A DNA stretch of 64,000 nt from AC-32 sp963736055 (GCA_963736055.1 CAVTNM010000009.1:310001-374000); one strand, 5' to 3'. Shown: positions 24,661-34,251, counted from the stretch's first letter. A program made the numbers and translations. The notes: generated by a model from the letters alone, not told the origin.

Positions 24661-25333
24661 CTGGGCGCTCAGCACGAAGAACGGCGCTGCCCGCGCTGCA
24701 GCACCCCGTACAGCGAGGGCCAGGAATACTGCCTCGAATGCGGCCAGCGGCTGCCGGCGTCTTCCGGCGTCGTCGCCGTCCTGGGCTCGGCCTGGCGCCG
24801 ACGGCTCGGCTGGTACCCGGGCGACTGGATCTGGCCCGCGCTGCTGGCGCTGGTCGTCGCAATCGCGGCAGGCGTCGTCTCCGCCCTCTGGCTCGCCGAC
24901 GACTCGAGCTCGGCCAGCGAGACGGTGGTCGCGACCGCCGCCACGAGCAGCCTCGACACGACCACCACCGTGCCCGAGCCCACGATCACGACGCCGACCA
25001 CAACCACCGCCGGGACGAAGCCGCCGCCTCCCCCGCCCCCGGCGAAGGCGCTCGTCGTGTGGCCCGTCGGCGAAGGGCGGCTGGACGATCGTGCTCGACT
25101 CCGTGCCGGGCCTGAACGGCCGCGCCGCTGCGGTCGCCGAGGCGAACCAGGCGCTGCACGTGGGCATGCCGCAGGTGGGCGTGCTCGACTCCGCCGGCTA
25201 CTCCAGCCTGCATCCGGGCTACTTCGTCGTCTTCTCGGGTATCTACGACACCGAGGCCGAGGCCCAGAGCCACGTGATCGATGCCCACCGGCACGGATAT
25301 CGCGGCCCCTATCCGCGCCGGATAACTCCCTAG
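24661..25333 (+). pseudogene. Zinc-ribbon / transmembrane / SPOR-like protein, interrupted by a +1 frameshift
   Basis: A zinc ribbon (CPRCSTPYSEGQEYCLECGQRLP) is followed by one transmembrane helix (about 60-80), a Thr/Pro linker, then a sporulation-related-repeat-like domain (WTIVLDSVPG, GVLDSAGYSSLHPGYFVVFSGIYDTEAEAQ). The domain is in the +1 frame relative to the front. The break lies at GGG-C-GGC, 25075-25081. One extra G or C would explain it. SPOR domains bind denuded peptidoglycan, so this would be an envelope protein. The start is unclear: CTG at 24661 is the only codon close to the zinc ribbon in frame. Confidence 0.7.
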
Positions 25334-25485
25334 CGGATGTTTACCCTGCAGCCAACAGGGAACGGGACTTTGTAACACGGCCTCCGTCGGTTAGACTCGA
25401 CACCCGAGCCCAGCCGTCAGGAGAGGTTTAACCCCCTGTTAACAAAGCTTTGCGGGAGCTTAATAGGACGCGGAGATACTGATTG
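25334..25485 (+). promoter_or_regulatory. Intergenic region with predicted promoter and an unusually long 5' leader
   Basis: TTGTAA (25371-25376) and TAGACT (25392-25397) are candidate -35 and -10 boxes with a short 15-base spacer. Transcription from about 25404 would leave a leader of about 80 bases before the ATG at 25486. The leader is locally AT-rich and holds inverted elements (GTTTAAC...GTTAAC, AAGCTT). It differs from the leaderless pattern of its neighbours. I cannot assign a riboswitch class. Confidence 0.35.
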
Positions 25486-25935
25486 ATGGACGAGCGAACC
25501 CTGCAGATCCAAGCCTGCATGTATCAATACTCTCGTGCGATCTACCGGTCGATCAAGGACCTGATCGAGCCGTACGTCGCCCCGGAGACCCGCGTGCAGT
25601 ACCGGCGCGAGGTGCTCGAGGCGTGCGAGCAGACGATGGAGCGGCTCGCCAAGGATCCTCTCTACTTCGCCAAGCCCGACCGGGCGCTCTTCCAGGACAT
25701 CCGGCGCTACTTCCCGATCACCTGCCAGGCGCAGGTGGCGTGGGCGGTGCGCGAGGGCGTCGCGGCCGCGGTCGCGTTCATCGAGAGCCAGATCGAGGCC
25801 GGGGCGTTCGACGGTGGAGTCGCCCGCTGCCGGGCGACCACCCGGAAGGGAAAGCCGTGCCAGCGCACGCCGCTTCCCGACCGGGACTACTGCCCGTCGC
25901 ACCAGCACCTCGAGCGCAGCAAGGTCGCGGCGTAG
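25486..25935 (+). CDS. Protein with C-terminal Cys/His zinc-binding motif (DUF5763-like)
   Basis: 149 residues. The N-terminal two thirds are helical (IQACMYQYSRAIYRSIKDLIEPYV, RREVLEACEQTMERL). The C-terminus is a small motif of the form CRATTRKGKPCQRTP...YCPSHQ, a likely one-zinc site seen in DUF5763-type and phage-related proteins. No catalytic motif is visible. It precedes the tandem WYL regulator by 80 bases. The ATG at 25486 is chosen over the adjacent TTG. Confidence 0.65.
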   Translation: MDERTLQIQACMYQYSRAIYRSIKDLIEPYVAPETRVQYRREVLEACEQTMERLAKDPLYFAKPDRALFQDIRRYFPITCQAQVAWAVREGVAAAVAFIESQIEAGAFDGGVARCRATTRKGKPCQRTPLPDRDYCPSHQHLERSKVAA

Positions 25936-26015
25936 TCGAGCCGCCCTTAGGAGGGTCTCCGGCAGCATGGCCGGTATTTCGTCACACCCTCCCAAGCGGA
26001 TAGGCTCGCTGCCGG

Positions 26016-28025
26016 TTGTCCCACGACACTGACAAGCTGATCCGCCAGCTCTCGCTGGTCGCGTTCCTGATGGCGGAGCGGCGAGCGGTCACCGCCCGCG
26101 ACATCAAGGGCAGCGTCGAGGGCTACCAGGAGATGTCGGACGAGGCCTTTGCGCGCCGGTTCTACTCCGACCGGGCGGAGCTGCTCGCACTCGGCGTCCC
26201 CCTCCACTCCCAGCGGGACGAGTACACCGGTGAGGAGCTCTACAACATGCGCTCGGAGAGCTACTTCCTGCCGCCGCTCGAGCTGACCGACGAGGAGCTC
26301 GCCGCGCTGCAGACCTGCCTCTATCTGCTCGAGGGGAAGTTCGCCTATGCCGAGCCGCTCCGGCTCGCGCTCCAGAACCTCGCGCTCGGCCGCCCGGGCT
26401 TCGCGGAGGCGCCGACGGAGACCGCCATGCGCGTCGAGGTGCTCGACCCCGAGTACTCGGTCGAGATGCAGGGCCGGCTCGGGAAGCTCGAGGGAGCGAT
26501 CTCGAAGCAGCGCACGGTCAAGTTCCCCTACTGGTCGATCTCGCGGGACGACGAACGCGAGCGCACGGTCAACCCGTACGCGCTCTTCCAGGACGCCGGT
26601 GCCTGGTACGTCGTCGGCGAGGACCTCGACGTGAACGAGGAGCGCACCTTCCGCGTCTCGCGCATCAAGGGCGAGATCCGCTTCGCGACCCGCCGCGAGC
26701 GGGATTTCCGCCTGCCGCCCGATTTCGACGTCGACCGCTACCGCGGACGTCCGCCCTGGCAGATCGGCGAGCCGGTCGGCGAGGCGCGAATCGAGGTCGG
26801 CGGCGACACCGCGTGGTGGGTCGAGCGGACGTACGGCGACAGCGGTCGCATCGAGGACGGCGTGTTCGTGACCGACTACTCGAGCCTGCCGCTCCTGGCC
26901 ACCTGGGTGCTGCGCCAGGACGGAAGAGCGGTGCCGCAGGCCCCCGAAGAGCTGCGGCGCGAGGTCGCGCGGGGCCTTCGGCTCGTCCGCGAGCGCCACG
27001 AGGGCGAGCCGAAGCGGCTCGCGGCCGCGACGGCCGGCCTCGTCGAGGAGGAGGTCGACCGCCCGACGGCGCCGGTCCACCCGGAGCGCTTCGCGGTGCT
27101 GCAGGCGCTGCTCGCGTACCTGCTCGCCCGCTGCGGGGAGGACAGCCAGGCCGAGTTCCCGGCCCGCGAGCTCGTCGAGCGCTTCAACATCCCGCCCGAT
27201 CAGCTCGAGGAGCATCTCTCGCTGCTCAACCTCGTCAACTTCGGGGGCGGGTGCTACGCGGTCTACGCCGAGCTCGACGGCGACACGATCCGCGTCGACA
27301 AGGAGCTCTTCGGGGACACGTTCCGGGCGCCGCCTCGGCTGACCCCGCTCGAGGCCCGGGCGATCCGGCTCGCGCTCGAGTTCGTCGGGCCGATGATCGC
27401 CGCCGACGCGCGCTCGCCGCTCGAGCGGGTGCGCTCGAAGCTCGAGGAGACGTTCGGAGAGTTCGAGCTCGCGCAGACACCGGAGCCGCACGTTCGGCGT
27501 GCCGAGGAGGACCTCGTCGGCACGCTCAGCCGGGGCCTCCGCGAGCGGCGCCTCGTCGAGGTCGACTACCTCAAGGAGGGCGAGGAGGAGGTTTCCCCCC
27601 ATCTGGTCGAGCCGTACTCCCTCGAGCGCCGGCTGCCGTACTGGTACGTGCACACGTGGGACCGCACCCGCGACGGCGAGCGCTCGTTCCGGCTCGACCG
27701 GATGCGCAGCGCACGGCTGCAACGCGGGCACTTCGAGCCACGGGACGGTTTCGACCCGCACGAGTTCCGCGACGCGCGCGCCGCGCGCATCTGGTACTCC
27801 AAGCAGATCGCCCGCTGGGAGCTCGAGAAGGGCGCGAGCATGCTGAAGGACGGCTCCGCCGTCGCGGAACGGCCGGTGGGCAGCCCCGAGTGGCTGGTCG
27901 GCGAGATCCTCTCCTACCGGGGCGAGGCTGTCGTGCTCGAGCCGAAGGAGCTGCGGCGCGAGATCGCCGCGCGCGCTCGGGCAGTCCAGCGCGAGCTCGG
28001 CCTGTCGCGGGTGCGGGTCAGCTAA
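26016..28025 (+). CDS. Tandem-WYL transcriptional regulator (PafB-PafC-like fusion)
   Basis: A 669-residue protein with two copies of the helix-turn-helix plus WYL arrangement. Copy 1 has a winged helix at about 1-110 and a WYL domain around VKFPYWSISRDDERERTVNPYALF. Copy 2 follows from about 350, with a WYL domain around VEVDYLKEGEEEVSPHLVEPYSL. Fused PafBC-type proteins control DNA-damage responses in actinobacteria. WYL domains probably sense nucleic acid. TAGGCT (26001-26006) lies 9 bases before TTG 26016, so a leaderless TTG start is proposed. The stop overlaps the kinase gene by 8 bases. Confidence 0.85.
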   Translation: MSHDTDKLIRQLSLVAFLMAERRAVTARDIKGSVEGYQEMSDEAFARRFYSDRAELLALGVPLHSQRDEYTGEELYNMRSESYFLPPLELTDEELAALQTCLYLLEGKFAYAEPLRLALQNLALGRPGFAEAPTETAMRVEVLDPEYSVEMQGRLGKLEGAISKQRTVKFPYWSISRDDERERTVNPYALFQDAGAWYVVGEDLDVNEERTFRVSRIKGEIRFATRRERDFRLPPDFDVDRYRGRPPWQIGEPVGEARIEVGGDTAWWVERTYGDSGRIEDGVFVTDYSSLPLLATWVLRQDGRAVPQAPEELRREVARGLRLVRERHEGEPKRLAAATAGLVEEEVDRPTAPVHPERFAVLQALLAYLLARCGEDSQAEFPARELVERFNIPPDQLEEHLSLLNLVNFGGGCYAVYAELDGDTIRVDKELFGDTFRAPPRLTPLEARAIRLALEFVGPMIAADARSPLERVRSKLEETFGEFELAQTPEPHVRRAEEDLVGTLSRGLRERRLVEVDYLKEGEEEVSPHLVEPYSLERRLPYWYVHTWDRTRDGERSFRLDRMRSARLQRGHFEPRDGFDPHEFRDARAARIWYSKQIARWELEKGASMLKDGSAVAERPVGSPEWLVGEILSYRGEAVVLEPKELRREIAARARAVQRELGLSRVRVS

Positions 28026-29824
28026 CTCCGTCCAGCGGCAGCTCCAGCGTGAAGGTGGAGCCCTGGTCGACCACCGACGCCACTTCGAGCACCCCGCCGT
28101 GAGCCTCGGCGATCGAGCGCGCGATGAAGAGACCGAGTCCGGTGCCCGGCCTCGCCGCCCCGCCGCCGCTGCTGACCCGGCCGAACTTCTCGAAGATCAG
28201 CCGCTGGTCGTCCTTCGCGATCCCGGGGCCCCGGTCGCGGACGTCCACCCGCACCAGCCCGTCCTCGCGGTAGGCGCGCACCTCGACGTCGCCGCCCGTA
28301 GGCGAGTACTTGACCGCATTGTCGATCAGGTTCATCAGCACCTGGCGCAGGCGCTCGGCGTCGCCGCGAACCTGCGGGAGCGGCTCGCGCACCTCGGCGA
28401 CGATCCGGACCTCGTCCTGGCCGAGCTGGGCGGTCGCGACGGAGTCCCGCACCAGCCGGGCGAGGTCGACCTCGCCGAAGCGGAAGCTGAACGTGCCCGC
28501 CTCGATGCGTGAGGTGTCGAGCACGTCCCCGATCAGCGCGGCCAGCCGCCCCGTCTCTCCGGCGATCAGCTCCAGGAACGAGTCGCGCTGGTCTGCGGTG
28601 AGCTCGCGCCAGCGCTGCTGCAAGGTGCGGGCAGACCCGATCACCGCCGCCATCGGAGTGCGCAGCTCGTGCGAGACGAGCGAGACGAAGTCGGCGCGAA
28701 GGGCCGAGAGCCGTCGGAGCTCCTCGACGGTCTTCCGCTCGGCCTCGTAGGCGCGGATGTTCTGCACGGCGCTCGCCACCAGCCGGCCGAGCAGTCCGGC
28801 GAGCTCGATCTCCTCCGGCGTAAAGGCATTCGGCTCACTCCGGACGAGCGACAGCATCCCAATCGCGCGGGCACCCTGGAGCAGCGGTGTCGCAAGCCGG
28901 CAGCGCAGCCCCAGCGCCAGGAAATCCTCTTCCTCCGGGAAGTCGGCGCTCTCCATGTCCCGGCGGTAGACGGTGTGGTTGGTGCGCAGGAGCTCCTCGA
29001 GCAGCGTCCCGTGGATCGGCCGGCCCGAGCCCGGCGGCAGCACCTCCGTGGCACCCGCGCCTGCGACCGCCATCACCTGAGCCGTTCCGTCCTCGCTGAG
29101 CACGATCGCGATCCGTGTCGAAGGGGAGCAGTCCGCGAACCTCGCGGATGAAGGCGTCGAATGCCTGCTCGAGCACGAGCGACGAGCTCAGGGCTCGGGC
29201 ACACCGGTTGGCGGCCTCGAGCGTGTCGGCCCGCCGTCCGAGCTGGTCACGGAGTCGCTCCGCCTCGCCTGCGCGCTCCTCGGCCACGCGCGTCTCCCCT
29301 TGGAAGCCTCGTACGAGCCAACCGACGGTCACTCCTATCAAGAGCTCGAGCCCGAGTTGAAGCGTGACGTAGTCGATCCGGTAGGTGCGCGGGTCGCTGT
29401 GGTGCTCGCGCAGCCACTCGAAGACCGCCATCACGGGCGCGCTGGCGACGACGACCGCGACCGCTCCCCAGATCCCGTACCGCAGCGCAGCCTCGATCAG
29501 CGGCAGGTACATCACCTGGCGCACCGGCGACGAGTCCTCGAAGCTGAAGATCAGGATGTAGGCGGAGACGGCCGCGAAGTCGAAGGCCAGCGCGGCGGCG
29601 CCGAGGCGGTGCTGGGCGGCCCGCGGCCAGTCTCTGCGGCCGAGCCGGAAGAGCACGAGCGCCCCGACGGCGAAGAGGCCGGTCGTGACCCAGGCCCAGA
29701 CCTCGTACCCGGGCGGGTAGCCGCTCGTGATCGCGACCTGGAAGACCGCGAACGGAACGGCGACGAGGCGGATCCCTCCGATCCAGCGCTCAACTGCGCG
29801 AAGGCGCTTGAGCTCGCCGTTCAC
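28018..29824 (-). pseudogene. Membrane GAF-domain sensor histidine kinase, split by a +1 frameshift
   Basis: Read across one shift, this is a single kinase of about 601 residues: five or six N-terminal transmembrane helices, a coiled linker (ERAGEAERLRDQLGRRADTLE), a GAF domain, HisKA with LVSHELRTPMAAVIGS, and an HATPase (NLIDNAVKYSPTGG, DRGPGIAKDD, GTGLGLFIARS). The GAF is cut at LLPFD (about 29113-29118), where one extra base moves the frame. The GTG at 29824 overlaps the QueG stop (GTGA), so they are co-transcribed. No cognate regulator is adjacent. Confidence 0.85.
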
Positions 29825-30823
29825 GCGCGTTCCTCGAGCCGCTCGAGCGCCCACTCCGCGTGCTCGCGCAGGAGCGGGTCGACGCCTGACGCGTACCGCT
29901 CGGCGAGCTCCGCGTCATCCGTCGTCGCCGGTGTTGCCGAGTGCTACGAGCGCGTTGCGACGCAGGTAGCGCGAGTCGTTGCGCGGCACGAAGAGGCGGT
30001 CGTAGCGCGCGGCCAGCTCCTCGTCGGAGGCCTCGAGCCAGTCCGCGAGCGAGACGTGCGGCTCGGCGCCGGCGGGCGGCTCCTCCCCGGCCCGACGCCG
30101 TTCGACGCCGCGGTTCCACGGGCAGACGTCCTGGCAGATGTCGCAGCCGTAGACCTGGTCGCCGAGCCGCTCGCGGTAGGGCTCGGGGATCGGCTCCGCA
30201 GCCTGCGTCCAGTACGAGAGGCAGCGCGTCGCGTCGAGCACGCCCGGCTCGTCCAGCGCGCCGGTGGGACAGGCCTCGATGCAGAGGGTGCACGAGCCGC
30301 AGTCGGCGTCCAGCGGCGGCGTGGGCTCGAGCTCGCGGTCGGTCACGAGCGTCCCCAGCACCACCCACGATCCGAAGCGGCGCGTGATCAGCATCGTGTT
30401 CTTGCCGTAGAACCCGACGCCCGAGCGAGCCGCGGCCTCACGGTCGACGTGCTGGTTCGCGTCCACGAAGACCCGGTAGGCCCCGCCCAGGCGCTTGCCC
30501 AGCTCGTCGAGCCGCTCGCGCAGGGTGGAGTAGGCGTCCCACCACGTGTAGCGCGGCAGCCGCCCGTGTCCCTGCGGGGGCGCCTCGCCGTCGGCCCAGT
30601 AGCAGAGCGCGGCCGAGACGACGGTGCGCGCTCCTTCCAGCAGGAGCTCCGGGTGACACGACTGCTCGGGCCGCGCCATCGTGAAGCGCATGTCCGCGAA
30701 CAGACCCTGTTTCCGCCGTTCGCGGATGTGCCGCTCGGTCTCGTCGTAGGCGGATGCGGGAGCTGCCCCGACCACGTCGAGGCCGAGATCCTCCGCCAGC
30801 CGGTTCAACTCGGCGGCCCGCAT
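29821..30823 (-). pseudogene. queG: Epoxyqueuosine reductase QueG, last tenth out of frame
   Basis: A cobalamin-dependent iron-sulfur enzyme that reduces epoxyqueuosine to queuosine in tRNA. Both 4Fe-4S motifs are present: DCGSCTLCIEACPTGAL and YGCDICQDVCPWNRG, with the catalytic segment GVGFYGKNTMLI. After ALGNTGDD a stop follows at once (GGA TGA, 29920-29915). Skipping one G gives DDAELAERYASGVDPLL and HAEWALERLEE, a normal HEAT-like end, stopping at 29821 in GTGA overlap with the next gene. Either one inserted base or a true truncation of about 33 residues. Confidence 0.9.
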
Positions 30824-30841
30824 GTGGGAGATTGTGCCCGG
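30824..30841. promoter_or_regulatory. 18-bp divergent intergenic region between queG and the oxidoreductase gene
   Basis: Only 18 bases separate the two ATGs, and they hold an ATTGT/ACAAT core. On the plus strand GATTGT sits 6 bases before ATG 30842. On the minus strand CACAAT sits 7 bases before ATG 30823. If both act as -10 boxes they overlap almost fully, and both mRNAs would be leaderless. Neither matches TANNNT at its first base, so confidence is modest. Confidence 0.4.
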
Positions 30842-32107
30842 ATGAAGGCGATTCGGATCCACGAGGACGGCGGGCCGGAGGTCCTGCGTTACGAAGACGC
30901 CCCCGATCCCGAGCAAGGGCCCGGCGAGGTGCTCGTCCGTCTTCGCGCCGCGTCGCTGAATCACCTCGACCTCTGGATCCGCAAAGGGCTTCCTTCGGTG
31001 CCCAAGCCTCGGATCCTCGGCGCGGACGGCGCGGGCATCCGGGAGGACACCGGCGAGCGCGTCGTGATCAACCCGGGGCTCGAGCACGGCGACCGGATCA
31101 CCGTCATCGGGGAGCACATGGACGGGACCCACGCGGAGCTGATCGCCGTGCCCGGAGACGAACGTCTATCCGCTCCCCGACGAGATCTCGTTCGAAGACG
31201 CCGCCGCCTTCCCGCTCGTGTTCGAGACGGCCTACCGCCTGCTGGTAACGAAGGCCAAGCTCCAGGAAGGCGAATGGGTGCTGCTCTGGGGAATCGGCAG
31301 CGGGGTCGCGTCGGCCGGGCTCGCCATCGCGAAGGCACTAGGAGCGCGCGCCCTGGTCACCTCCTCGAGCGAGGACAAGCTCGAGCGCGCGCGGGAGCTG
31401 GGAGCCGACGCGACCGTCGACCACGCGAACGGAGACGTGGCCGCGGCGGTCAAGGAGGCGACCGGGGGCGCCGGCGTGGACGTCGTGCTGGAGCACGTGG
31501 GCGAGGCGACGTGGCAACGGTCGCTCCAGTCGGCGCGGGTAGGCGGCCGCATCGTCGTCTGCGGCGCCACCTCGGGGCCGAACCCGCCGGCCGGCCTGCA
31601 TCGTGTGTGGTGGAAGCAGCTGACGATCTACGGCTCGACGATGGGAACCAAGGCCGACTTCGAGGGCGCTTTCGAGCTGGTCAAGAGCGGCCGTGCCAAG
31701 CCCGTCGTCGACTCGACCTTCCCGCTCGAAGAGGCGCGAGCCGCCCACGAGCGCATGGAGGCGGCCGGGGCGCCGGGGTGGACGTCGTGCTGGAGCACGT
31801 GGGCGAGGCGACGTGGCAGCGGTCGCTCCAGTCGGCGCGGGTAGGCGGCCGCATCGTCGTCTGCGGCGCCACCTCGGGGCCGAACCCGCCGGCCGGCTTG
31901 CACCGTGTGTGGTGGAAGCAGCTGACGATCTACGGCTCGACGATGGGAACCAAGGCCGACTTCGAGGGCGCCTTCGAGCTGGTCAAGAGCGGCCGTGCCA
32001 AGCCCGTCGTCGACTCGACGTTCCCACTCGAAGAGGCGCGAGCCGCTCACGAGCGCATGGAGGCGGCCGAGCAGTTCGGGAAGATTGTCCTGCAAATCCC
32101 CGGCTGA
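30842..32107 (+). pseudogene. MDR-family quinone oxidoreductase-like gene with a frameshift and an internal duplication
   Basis: The front (IRIHEDGGPEVLRYEDAP, LRAASLNHLDLWIRKGLP) and middle (FETAYRLLVTKAKLQEGEWVLLWG, ALGARALVTSSSEDKLERARELGAD) are those of NADPH:quinone-oxidoreductase-like dehydrogenases. The frame slips +1 at CCC-G-GAG (31151-31157). The last 101 codons (VDVVLEHVGEATWQRSLQSA to ERMEAA) are then repeated, the second copy in another frame because a G is missing at the junction. It ends EQFGKIVLQIPG. Removing one copy and one base leaves about 320 residues, the normal family length. Confidence 0.82.
31464..32068 (+). repeat. Tandem direct duplication, 303 + 302 bp, diverged only at synonymous sites
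   Basis: Copy 1 is 31464-31766 and copy 2 is 31767-32068. The junction uses a GGAGGCG microhomology shared by the middle and the end of the gene. Beyond the junction the copies differ by eight substitutions, all synonymous: CAA/CAG, CTG/TTG, CAT/CAC, GCT/GCC, ACC/ACG, CCG/CCA, GCC/GCT and GGC/GGG. One G in a G-run is also missing from copy 2. Without that loss the duplication would be exactly in frame. Confidence 0.9.
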
Positions 32108-32146
32108 GCCCGCTGCGGCGAGTCCCGCACTTGCGATGATTACCCC

Positions 32147-33556
32147 GTGAACGCGCTCCGGCACATCGACCTCTACCGGGCGGCGACCGACGCCCTGTCG
32201 GCGTGGCGCCGATGGCTGGAGGGGCTGCTGGTGAGCGCAGGCCTCATCGCCGCGGTGAGTGTCGCCATCTGGCTGCTGGAGCCGCACGTGCCGGTTCTCG
32301 GGCTCGGCGTGCTGTACCTCTTCGCGGTCCTCCCGGTCGCGGTCTTCTGGGGGCTCATCCTGGGGGTGGCGGTCTCGGTCGCGAGCATGCTGGCCTTCAA
32401 CTTCTTCTTCCTTCCGCCCACCCACACGTTCACGCTTGCCGACTCCAGCAACTGGCTGGCGCTCGGCGTCTTTCTCGTCACCGCCGTCGTGGTGAGCGAC
32501 CTGGCCGCCCGCTCGCGTCGCCGGGCGACCGAGTCGACGCTCCTGGCCCAGATCTCCGCATCGCTGCTGGAAAGCGGCGACGTCAGCGCCGAGCTCGACC
32601 GCATCGCAGCGGACGCCGCCCAGGCGTTGCACGTCGAGAAGGCCCGGATCGTCGTCGGCTCGGAAGCGCCACCGGAGGGAGAGTCCGAGCGCTATCCGCT
32701 GCTCGCCGGAGGGCACCGAGTTGGCACGATCTACGTCGAAAGCCCTCGGCAGGGAAGCGCCGCGGCACGCAAGCGCCTGCTGCCGGCGCTGGCTTCGCTG
32801 CTCGGAGTCGCGATCGACCGCGAGCGGCTGTCACGGGAGGCGCTAGAAGCCGAGGCGCTCCGACGGAGCGATGCGATGAAAACGGCCGTCCTGCGAGCGG
32901 TCAGCCACGACCTGCGCACTCCGCTGATGGCGATCCTGACGTCCGCGAGCGCGCTCGCTCGCGAGGACCTCCGCCTGAGCGAGGAAGACGAACGGGAGCT
33001 CGTCACAACGATCCTCGGCGCATCGGAGCGCCTGGACCGCCTGATCGGAAACCTCCTCGACCTCTCCAGACTCGAGGCAGGAGCGGCCAAGCCGGAGCCC
33101 GGCGTGTGGACGGTGGACGACCTGATCGCCCAGGCACTCACCGAGACCGGCCGGGCCGGAGAGCGCATCGAGGTCGAGCTGCCCGAGGACTCGGTCCCCG
33201 TGCGGGTGGACTCCCAGCAGATCGAGCGCGTCCTCGTCAACCTGTTCGAGAACGCGCTCAAGTACTCGCCGGAGCCGGAGCCCGTTCGTGTGCAGGTGGT
33301 CCAGACGCCGAACCGGGTGCTGATTCGCGTCGTCGATCGCGGGCCCGGCGTTGCGTCGAGGGACCGCGAGACCATCTTCGAGCCCTTCCAGCGGGGCTCG
33401 AACGGCGACGGGCGGGGTGCCGGCCTCGGGCTGGCGATTGCACGCGGGTTCGCGGAGGCGAACGGCGCGAACGTCTGGGCCGAGTCGAGGCCGGGGCAGG
33501 GAGCAACGTTCGTCGTCGCGCTTCCGGCGGCGGCGACGACGGAGGCAGCGAAGTGA
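32147..33556 (+). CDS. KdpD-like sensor histidine kinase (C-terminal half of KdpD as a separate protein)
   Basis: A 469-residue kinase corresponding to the membrane and catalytic half of KdpD: four closely packed transmembrane helices (about 27-110, DUF4118 pattern with FNFFFLPPTHTFTLAD), a GAF-like region, HisKA (LRAVSHDLRTPLMAILTS), and an HATPase (NLFENALKYSPEPEP, DRGPGVASRD, GAGLGLAIARGF). The Walker-containing KdpD N-terminal domain is missing here and is encoded alone at 39.6 kb. It overlaps kdpE as GTGA. GTG 32147 is the likely start. Confidence 0.9.
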   Translation: MNALRHIDLYRAATDALSAWRRWLEGLLVSAGLIAAVSVAIWLLEPHVPVLGLGVLYLFAVLPVAVFWGLILGVAVSVASMLAFNFFFLPPTHTFTLADSSNWLALGVFLVTAVVVSDLAARSRRRATESTLLAQISASLLESGDVSAELDRIAADAAQALHVEKARIVVGSEAPPEGESERYPLLAGGHRVGTIYVESPRQGSAAARKRLLPALASLLGVAIDRERLSREALEAEALRRSDAMKTAVLRAVSHDLRTPLMAILTSASALAREDLRLSEEDERELVTTILGASERLDRLIGNLLDLSRLEAGAAKPEPGVWTVDDLIAQALTETGRAGERIEVELPEDSVPVRVDSQQIERVLVNLFENALKYSPEPEPVRVQVVQTPNRVLIRVVDRGPGVASRDRETIFEPFQRGSNGDGRGAGLGLAIARGFAEANGANVWAESRPGQGATFVVALPAAATTEAAK

Positions 33557-34245
33557 GCGCCACCCGCGTCCTAGTGGTCGACGACGAGCAGCAGATCCTG
33601 CGTGCCCTCCAGACGAGCCTCCGGGGCGCCGGCTACGAGGTCGAGACGGCCGACACAGCGGAGCGAGCGCTCGCCGCCGCGGCGATGCGGCCTCCGGAGG
33701 CGCTCATCGTCGATCTCGTCCTGCCGGACGGAACGGGCACCGATGTCGTCCGCGAGCTGCGCAGCTGGAGCTCGGCGCCCGTGATCGTCCTCTCGGCCGT
33801 AGGCGACGAGCACGAGAAGATCGCCGCTCTCGATGCCGGCGCCGACGACTACGTCACCAAGCCGGTCGGGATCGACGAGCTCGTCGCTCGGCTCCGCGCA
33901 GTCCTCCGGCGCGCTGTCCCGTCCGCCGAGCCCGTGCTCGTGATCGGCGGGCTCGAGGTGGACCTCGAGAAGCGGGAGCTCCGGATCGACGGCAAGCCCG
34001 TGCACCTGACGCCCCACCAGTTCGACCTGCTGCGCGTGTTCGCCGGCAACGAGGGGAAACTGCTCACTCACCGGATGATCTTGCAGCAGGTGTGGGGGCC
34101 TGGCTACGGCACCGAGTCGAACCTGTTGCACGTGCACGTCTCTCAGCTCCGTCGCAAGATCGAGCCCGACCCGGCACGACCGCGGTACCTCTTGACCGAG
34201 CCCGGCGCGGGCTACCGGCTCGTCGACCCCACATCGCGCGGCTAG
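33553..34245 (+). CDS. kdpE: Response regulator KdpE
   Basis: A 230-residue OmpR-family regulator with receiver motifs VVDDEQQ, IVDLVLPDGTG (phospho-Asp), LSAVGDE and VTKPVGIDEL. Its winged-helix domain has LTPHQFDLLRVFAGNEGKLLTHRMILQQVWGPGYG, a segment characteristic of KdpE. The GTG overlaps the kinase stop. It would activate the kdp genes that follow, and a set of CTTCA repeats just downstream of this gene is a good candidate target. Confidence 0.92.
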   Translation: MSATRVLVVDDEQQILRALQTSLRGAGYEVETADTAERALAAAAMRPPEALIVDLVLPDGTGTDVVRELRSWSSAPVIVLSAVGDEHEKIAALDAGADDYVTKPVGIDELVARLRAVLRRAVPSAEPVLVIGGLEVDLEKRELRIDGKPVHLTPHQFDLLRVFAGNEGKLLTHRMILQQVWGPGYGTESNLLHVHVSQLRRKIEPDPARPRYLLTEPGAGYRLVDPTSRG

Positions 34246-34251
34246 CCCCGC

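Noticed and set aside
29300..30841. Upstream extension of the oxidoreductase reading frame
   Set aside because: This stretch is antisense to the histidine kinase and queG. The MDR homology starts exactly at ATG 30842.
31464..32068. The 302-bp repeat as a mobile element
   Set aside because: No terminal inverted repeats, target-site duplication or transposase. Both copies are plain oxidoreductase coding sequence joined at a short microhomology.
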